A stretch of DNA of 64,000 bases from Paraburkholderia heleia NBRC 101817 (GTDB taxonomy: Bacteria; Pseudomonadota; Gammaproteobacteria; Burkholderiales; Burkholderiaceae): the NCBI RefSeq assembly GCF_000739775.1, contig NZ_BBJH01000023.1, forward strand, positions 1 to 64,000. The letters are read 5' to 3'. The notes beneath the pieces were generated by a model. That model was not told the origin of the DNA and did no database searches. It saw only the letters and a list, made by a program, of their open reading frames with translations. A program made the translations under genes and the position numbers. Of this stretch, positions 59,833-64,000 are shown piece by piece. Position 1 is the stretch's first letter, and each line of letters opens with the position of its first letter.

Positions 59833-60111
59833 TCACGACGCGTTGACGGCGTCCTTGAATGCCTTGCCAGCGGTGAACTTCACCGTCTTGGCGGCGGCAA
59901 TCTGGATCTCCGCGCCCGTGGCAGGGTTGCGGCCCACACGGGCGGCACGCTGGCCAGTCGAGAACGAGCCGAAGCCGACGAGTTGCACGGAGTCACCCGA
60001 GGTGACAGCACGCGTGACGACGTCGAGGATCGCGTCGATGGCTGCGCCCGTGGCTGCCTTGGTCTCGCCCGTGCTGGCGGCGACTGCGTCAATGAGTTCC
60101 TGTTTGTTCAT
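59833..60111 (-). CDS. hupB: HU-family DNA-binding protein
   Basis: 92 residues. MNKQELIDAVAASTGETKAA, GFGSFSTGQRAARVGRNPAT and KTVKFTAGKAFKDAVN are the classical HU pattern with the GRNPxTG loop that clamps DNA. It is a nucleoid protein. Start at the first Met with family length. Confidence 0.95.
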   Translation of the reverse strand: MNKQELIDAVAASTGETKAATGAAIDAILDVVTRAVTSGDSVQLVGFGSFSTGQRAARVGRNPATGAEIQIAAAKTVKFTAGKAFKDAVNAS

Positions 60112-60742
60112 CTGCTACCTGTGTTGAGTTGAGAAAACCTGCATACCCTACCTCACGCGGGCAAAACAGGCAAATCGCGTTGCATGTGGAAACGCGCGGA
60201 TCGCCCGCCCGGCACGTGTTTTGCGCTGCGCGTGCATGACGGCGAAAGCCGAATCAATAGCACAACACGGAGTCAGTGTGTAGACAAAAACACGTTAAAA
60301 ATTGGCAAAAATGCACAAAAACGACATTATGGCGAGTTTAATCGAGTTTATACAGGAACAATTCGTGCAGATACCCCCTGAGGCATAACGAAAACCGGCA
60401 ATATTTCCGGTTATGACCAAGTCAGAAAAAAATGCCTCGCCGGGAGCAGCCGCATGCCTGCCGCCGCCCTTGGCGACGCCGCCCGCATGCCTTCCGGCGA
60501 GCCGGCCGGCAGGTCGAGCGGGCCGTTTGGGTCGCGACGCCGGTTCGCGGCCGTCTTCCCGAGTCAGGGATGGCGGCCGGCCAGATCGCCTGCGTGCCTT
60601 TCAATTGCGCAACGTAAGGCAGCGTCAACGCCTTTGGCCTTTGGTACCGTCTGCGCAAAAGGAAACCGCATAGCCGGGCAACAGATTGATCAGTGATGCT
60701 GATTACCTTCCGACCCGCGGCGTTCGATCGCGACGGCCGGGC
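60112..60742. other. Intergenic region upstream of HU
   Basis: 631 bases without a supported gene. The part 60,230-60,370 is AT-rich. 60,420-60,620 is GC-rich, with repeated GCCGGC and CGCCGG words that create false open frames. Confidence 0.5.
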
Positions 60743-61300
60743 TCACGTGAAAACCCATAGCACGCGCGCGGGCGCATCGGTGAGATTGGCGTAGCGAAAG
60801 CGGCATAGCGCCGGCAACTGGAAGCTGTCGTTGGCCCGCAGCGTCACGGGCTCGGCGCTGCCCTCCACCCAGATCGTCAACTCGCCTTCGAGCACGAAGC
60901 AGCCCTGCTCGTCGCTGTCGTCCACAGGGCGCTCGCCGCTCGTCGCGCCGGGGTCGAGCCGGCTATCCAGCATCGAGAAACCCGACGACATGCTGGGCGA
61001 AACGAGCACGTCCGTAATGCCGCCGCCATAGTAGAGCGTGCGCCGCTCGCCTGGCCGCGTGACCCACGGCAGCTCGCGCGGCATGCTCACGCTATAGAAG
61101 TATGTGGTGGGCGTCTGCAGCGCCTCGCCGATGGCCGTGAGATCCGCCACCGTGGGCCGCGAAAGCCCGCGCTCGACCTGCGAAAGAAAGCCCACCGAAC
61201 GGCCGATCCTTTGCGCGAGTTCGGCGAGCGTCACCTTCTTGTGCTTGCGCAGATCGCGAATGAGGATCGCGAGCCCTTCTATTTCGTCCTGCTGGTTCAT
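60743..61300 (-). CDS. XRE-cupin transcriptional regulator
   Basis: 185 residues from MNQQDEIEGLAILIRDLRKH. N-terminal XRE HTH (KVTLAELAQRIGRSVGFLSQ, VERGLSRPTVADLTAIGEAL), C-terminal cupin (DEQGCFVLEGELTIWVEG, ANDSFQLPALCRFRYANL). The family includes PuuR-type regulators of polyamine use. It lies 13 bases after the flavoprotein gene on the same strand and probably controls it. Confidence 0.88.
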   Translation of the reverse strand: MNQQDEIEGLAILIRDLRKHKKVTLAELAQRIGRSVGFLSQVERGLSRPTVADLTAIGEALQTPTTYFYSVSMPRELPWVTRPGERRTLYYGGGITDVLVSPSMSSGFSMLDSRLDPGATSGERPVDDSDEQGCFVLEGELTIWVEGSAEPVTLRANDSFQLPALCRFRYANLTDAPARVLWVFT

Positions 61301-61313
61301 GCGGTTCTCTCTG

Positions 61314-62638
61314 TCACACGACGTCGCGCAGGCGATACCACAGCTTGCCGAGCGCCTCGAGCGGCGCGGCGAAGCGCTCGCCGCCCGGAAAGCGCGGATT
61401 ATGAATGCGCTCATAGAGCGAGAGCAAGTGCGGCTCGCCGAGGATGGCGTCGGTAACGGCACGCGCCGCCGCGAGCGTCGGCAGGATGCCGTGCCCGGAA
61501 AAACCCTGCAGCCAGTAGCGATCGCGTTCGTGACCGACGTCGGGTGTGCGGCGGATGCTGATGTCGATATGACCGCCCCACGCGTAATCGAATTCGATGT
61601 CGCGCAACTGCGGAAACGCACGCTCGAGACTCGGGCGGATTGCGGCGCCGATGTCCTTTGGGATGCCGCCGAGATACGTGCACGCGCCGCCAAAAAGCAG
61701 TCGATTGTCCGGGCTCAGGCGAAAGTAGTCCGGCACGAACTGATTGTCGATCACGCAACTGTTATGCGGCAAAAGCAGGCGGGCAAGCGCAGGGTCGAGC
61801 CGGCGCGTGGCGATCTGCCAGGTGCCCACGGGCAGCACACGGCTGGCCAGTTCGCTGTCGAGCCGATCGATGTAGGCATTGCAGGCGAGTACCAGCGTAC
61901 CGTGCCTTCCCGCGTGCTCGCCACGTAGCCGCCCGGCGTTTCGCGATACGCGAGCACGCGGCTTTGCTCGAAGATGGCGCCGCCCGCGCGCTCGATGGCG
62001 TCGGCGAGGCCGAGCGCAAGCTTGAGCGGGTCGAGATGGCCCCCCTCGGGATCGTAGAGCGCCGCGCGATAGCGGTGGCTGCCGATCCACTCCGCCATCT
62101 CAGGCCCGGCAATCAGGCGCAGGCGTTCGTAGCCCCACTTCTGCGCGGCCTCGTCGCGCGCGGCTTCGAGCATGGCGACGCGCGAGCGCCGCACCGCCGC
62201 CCACAGGCTGCCAGGCCGGTAGTCGACGTCGAAGCCGTGCCGCGCGGGCAACTCGCGCACTTCGGCGGCGGCCCAGCGCATGCTGTCCCACAGCGCCCTC
62301 GCGCCCTCCAGACCCAGCGCCTGTTCGAATGGGAGCATGTCGCACGACCAGCCGGGCAGCGCCTGACCGCCATTGCGACCCGAGGCCGCCCACGCCACGC
62401 GGCTCGCCTCGACGACCGCGACGCGCCGGCCGGCCAGCGCAAGCCGCAGCGCCGTGTGCAGGCCGCTGAAGCCCGCGCCCACGACCAGCACGTCGGCGTC
62501 GCAATCGCCCGCCAGCGCCGGACGCTCGGGCAGCGCCCGGCTCTGGGCATAGCGACATGCGTAATAGCTTTCGATATGACGAGTCGATTCGGTGAACATG
62601 AATGAAACGTCCGTGAAATTTTTCATGTTAAATTTCAT
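61314..62638 (-). pseudogene. puuB: FAD-dependent amine oxidase (PuuB-like), frameshifted
   Basis: N-terminal frame (62638 to about 61900): FAD motif VLVVGAGFSGLHTALRLALA, then AWAASGRNGGQALPGW and MAEWIGSHRYRAALYDPEGG, as in gamma-glutamylputrescine oxidases (DAO family). After GGYVASTREGTV the frame is lost; the next frame continues with TLVLACNAYIDRLDSELASR and then FSGHGILPTLAAARAVTDAI to 61314. One missing base near 61,899 explains the break. It is either a pseudogene or a sequencing error. It would oxidise glutamylated putrescine. The exact start (62638, 62623 or 62599) is open. Confidence 0.8.
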
Positions 62639-62658
62639 GAAAAATTAGCACGGCAATT

Positions 62659-64000
62659 TCATGTGCGCAAATCGGCATGTTCCCGGCGGCTCTGCCAGGC
62701 GCAATACAGTCCCCACCCGAGTCCGGCGCACCCTGCAACGAGTGAGCCCATCAGTACGCCGAGCTTCGCCGCATCCAGTGTGCGCTGCTCCGGGAACGCG
62801 AGCGACGCAATGAAGATGGACATCGTGAAGCCGATGCCTGCCAGCAACGCAACAAGGCTGACACCACGCCAGGACATCCCGGTAGGCAAACGGCAAAGCC
62901 TCAGCTTGACCAGACTCCAGCTGGTCAGAAAAACGCCAAGCGGCTTGCCGATCACGAGTGCCAGTGCGACTCCGAATATGACGCCAGACGTGTCGCGGCC
63001 AGTAAAATCCGATCCGTCGAGCGATACTCCCGCATTGGCAAGCGCAAAAAGCGGCATGATGCCGTACGCAACCCACGGATGAAGCGCCCACTGCACTCTC
63101 ACGACTGGCGGGAGAAGATCTCGTTGTGCAACACGCAGGGTTTGCAGCGGCCCCTCCAGCCGGTCGAACGCCTGGGTATTCGTGACATCCGCTTCTTTTA
63201 CGTGATATGCCACCTCTGAAAGCTCGACCAGTACGCGTTCATGTCCGCGAGATGCCACGACCGGTGTCATCAGCCCGAGCACGACACCCGCAAGCGTCGG
63301 GTGTACCCCGCTGATGAACAACCCTGTCCAGATGACGGCGCCCGGAAGGATATAGGCCGTCGCTCTGCCGATATCAAGCCGCCGCATGACGGCAACGGCA
63401 ACAATGCCCGCTCCTGCAAGCGCGAATCCGCTGTAGTCGAGTTGTGCGGAATAGAACACAGCGATGATCAATACCGCAATGATGTCGTCGACAATCGCAA
63501 GCGTCAGCAGGAAAACGCGAACGTTGCCCGGTATCGATCGCCCGAGCAGCGCAAGCACACCGACCGCGAATGCGATGTCGGTCGCAGTCGGCACAGCCCA
63601 TCCGTGAGCCATACCCGAACTGCGGTTTACAGCAAGATAGACGAATGCAGGCACTGTCACGCCGCCCACCGCCGCGGCCAGGGGCAATGCGGCCTGCCTG
63701 AAATCGCTCAACGAACCGGCGTGGATTTCCCTGCGGATTTCCATACCCACAACCAGAAAAAAGATGGTCATCAACGCATCGTTGATCCAGAAATGCACCG
63801 GTTGAGAGAAAAGGAATCCGGCCGCGCCGATTGTTAGCGGCGACTCGAAGAATTCACGATAGCTATGCGCCAGCGGCGAATTTGCCCAGATGAGCGCCAT
63901 TGCCGCAGCGACGAGCAGGATGATGCCACTCGCCGCTTCGACGTGAAGAAAGTGTTCGAGCGCAGTAAAGGCTCTCTTTGCGATATGCCGTGGCCGGGCG
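62659..64000 (-). CDS. nhaA: Na+/H+ antiporter NhaA, 5' end outside the window
   Basis: The frame is open to the right edge; visible are 446 codons. LEHFLHVEAASGIILLVAAA (63,941 region) and MALIWANSPLAHSYREFFES are the NhaA start. Ion-binding residues: TDIAFAVGVLALLG and LTLAIVDDIIAVLIIAV with the Asp pair. About 11-12 membrane helices. It exports Na+ in exchange for protons. It diverges in no way from the amine-oxidase gene: same strand, 20 bases apart, but functions look unrelated. Confidence 0.93.
   Translation of the reverse strand, partial: ARPRHIAKRAFTALEHFLHVEAASGIILLVAAAMALIWANSPLAHSYREFFESPLTIGAAGFLFSQPVHFWINDALMTIFFLVVGMEIRREIHAGSLSDFRQAALPLAAAVGGVTVPAFVYLAVNRSSGMAHGWAVPTATDIAFAVGVLALLGRSIPGNVRVFLLTLAIVDDIIAVLIIAVFYSAQLDYSGFALAGAGIVAVAVMRRLDIGRATAYILPGAVIWTGLFISGVHPTLAGVVLGLMTPVVASRGHERVLVELSEVAYHVKEADVTNTQAFDRLEGPLQTLRVAQRDLLPPVVRVQWALHPWVAYGIMPLFALANAGVSLDGSDFTGRDTSGVIFGVALALVIGKPLGVFLTSWSLVKLRLCRLPTGMSWRGVSLVALLAGIGFTMSIFIASLAFPEQRTLDAAKLGVLMGSLVAGCAGLGWGLYCAWQSRREHADLRT

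Noticed and set aside
60413..60673. Pro/Arg-rich open frames upstream of HU
   Set aside because: Repeated GCCGGC-type words create open frames in all phases; no ribosome-binding site or family features.

Overview
The window reads as a chromosome segment of a high-GC betaproteobacterium of the Burkholderia/Paraburkholderia/Caballeronia group. The evidence is a P2-type prophage of the kind known from Burkholderia, several Burkholderia-style OmpC-like porins, a catR-catBCA-benABCD cluster, and strong GC bias at third codon positions. No species call is possible from sequence alone.

Positions about 70-35,040 hold a nearly complete P2-like prophage (element A). The late genes keep P2 order: D, U, T, E/E', FII, FI, tail-fibre assembly, a second amber-interrupted fibre tip, H, I, J, W, V, a two-gene moron, S, R, spanins, endolysin, two holin-like proteins, X, L, M, N and O on the minus strand, then P and Q on the plus strand. 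The early part (30.1-35.0 kb) has the HUH replication initiator gpA, two Ogr/Delta-type zinc-finger activators, a ParA plus ribbon-helix-helix partition cassette with a palindromic centromere-like site, and a GTG-started DNA-binding protein. No integrase is visible. ParA without integrase recalls Burkholderia phage KS14, a P2-like phage whose prophage is a plasmid.

Cargo sits in discrete slots. BrnT/BrnA toxin-antitoxin lies outside D. An AT-rich cassette lies between Q and the par genes (24.3-30.0 kb). It holds a HEPN-motif protein, a small gene behind a near-consensus LexA box, and a retron-like system: a DUF2971 protein, a structured RNA candidate, a reverse transcriptase, and an ATPase-TOPRIM effector overlapping the RT stop.

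Positions about 35,050-38,270 contain a second, decayed copy of the same phage backbone (element B), colinear with A but collapsed. It has a degenerate copy of the first gene, a D fragment joined to P fragments, and a broken copy of the LexA-box gene. In B the BrnTA slot is filled by an orphan deaminase-like protein and the HEPN slot by a lipoprotein gene. One reading is that A, a circular phage-plasmid, entered the chromosome by recombination with resident remnant B.

From 38.3 kb on the DNA is ordinary chromosome: a small membrane protein, three porins, a membrane quinoprotein glucose dehydrogenase, a TRIC-type channel protein next to an M20 peptidase remnant, and a MarR regulator. Then comes the benzoate-to-muconolactone pathway (benABCD, catA, catC, catB) with its divergent LysR regulator. 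After that are hipBA, a DUF427 protein, a PAS-GGDEF diguanylate cyclase, HU, a cupin regulator beside a frameshifted amine-oxidase-type flavoprotein gene, and NhaA running off the right edge.
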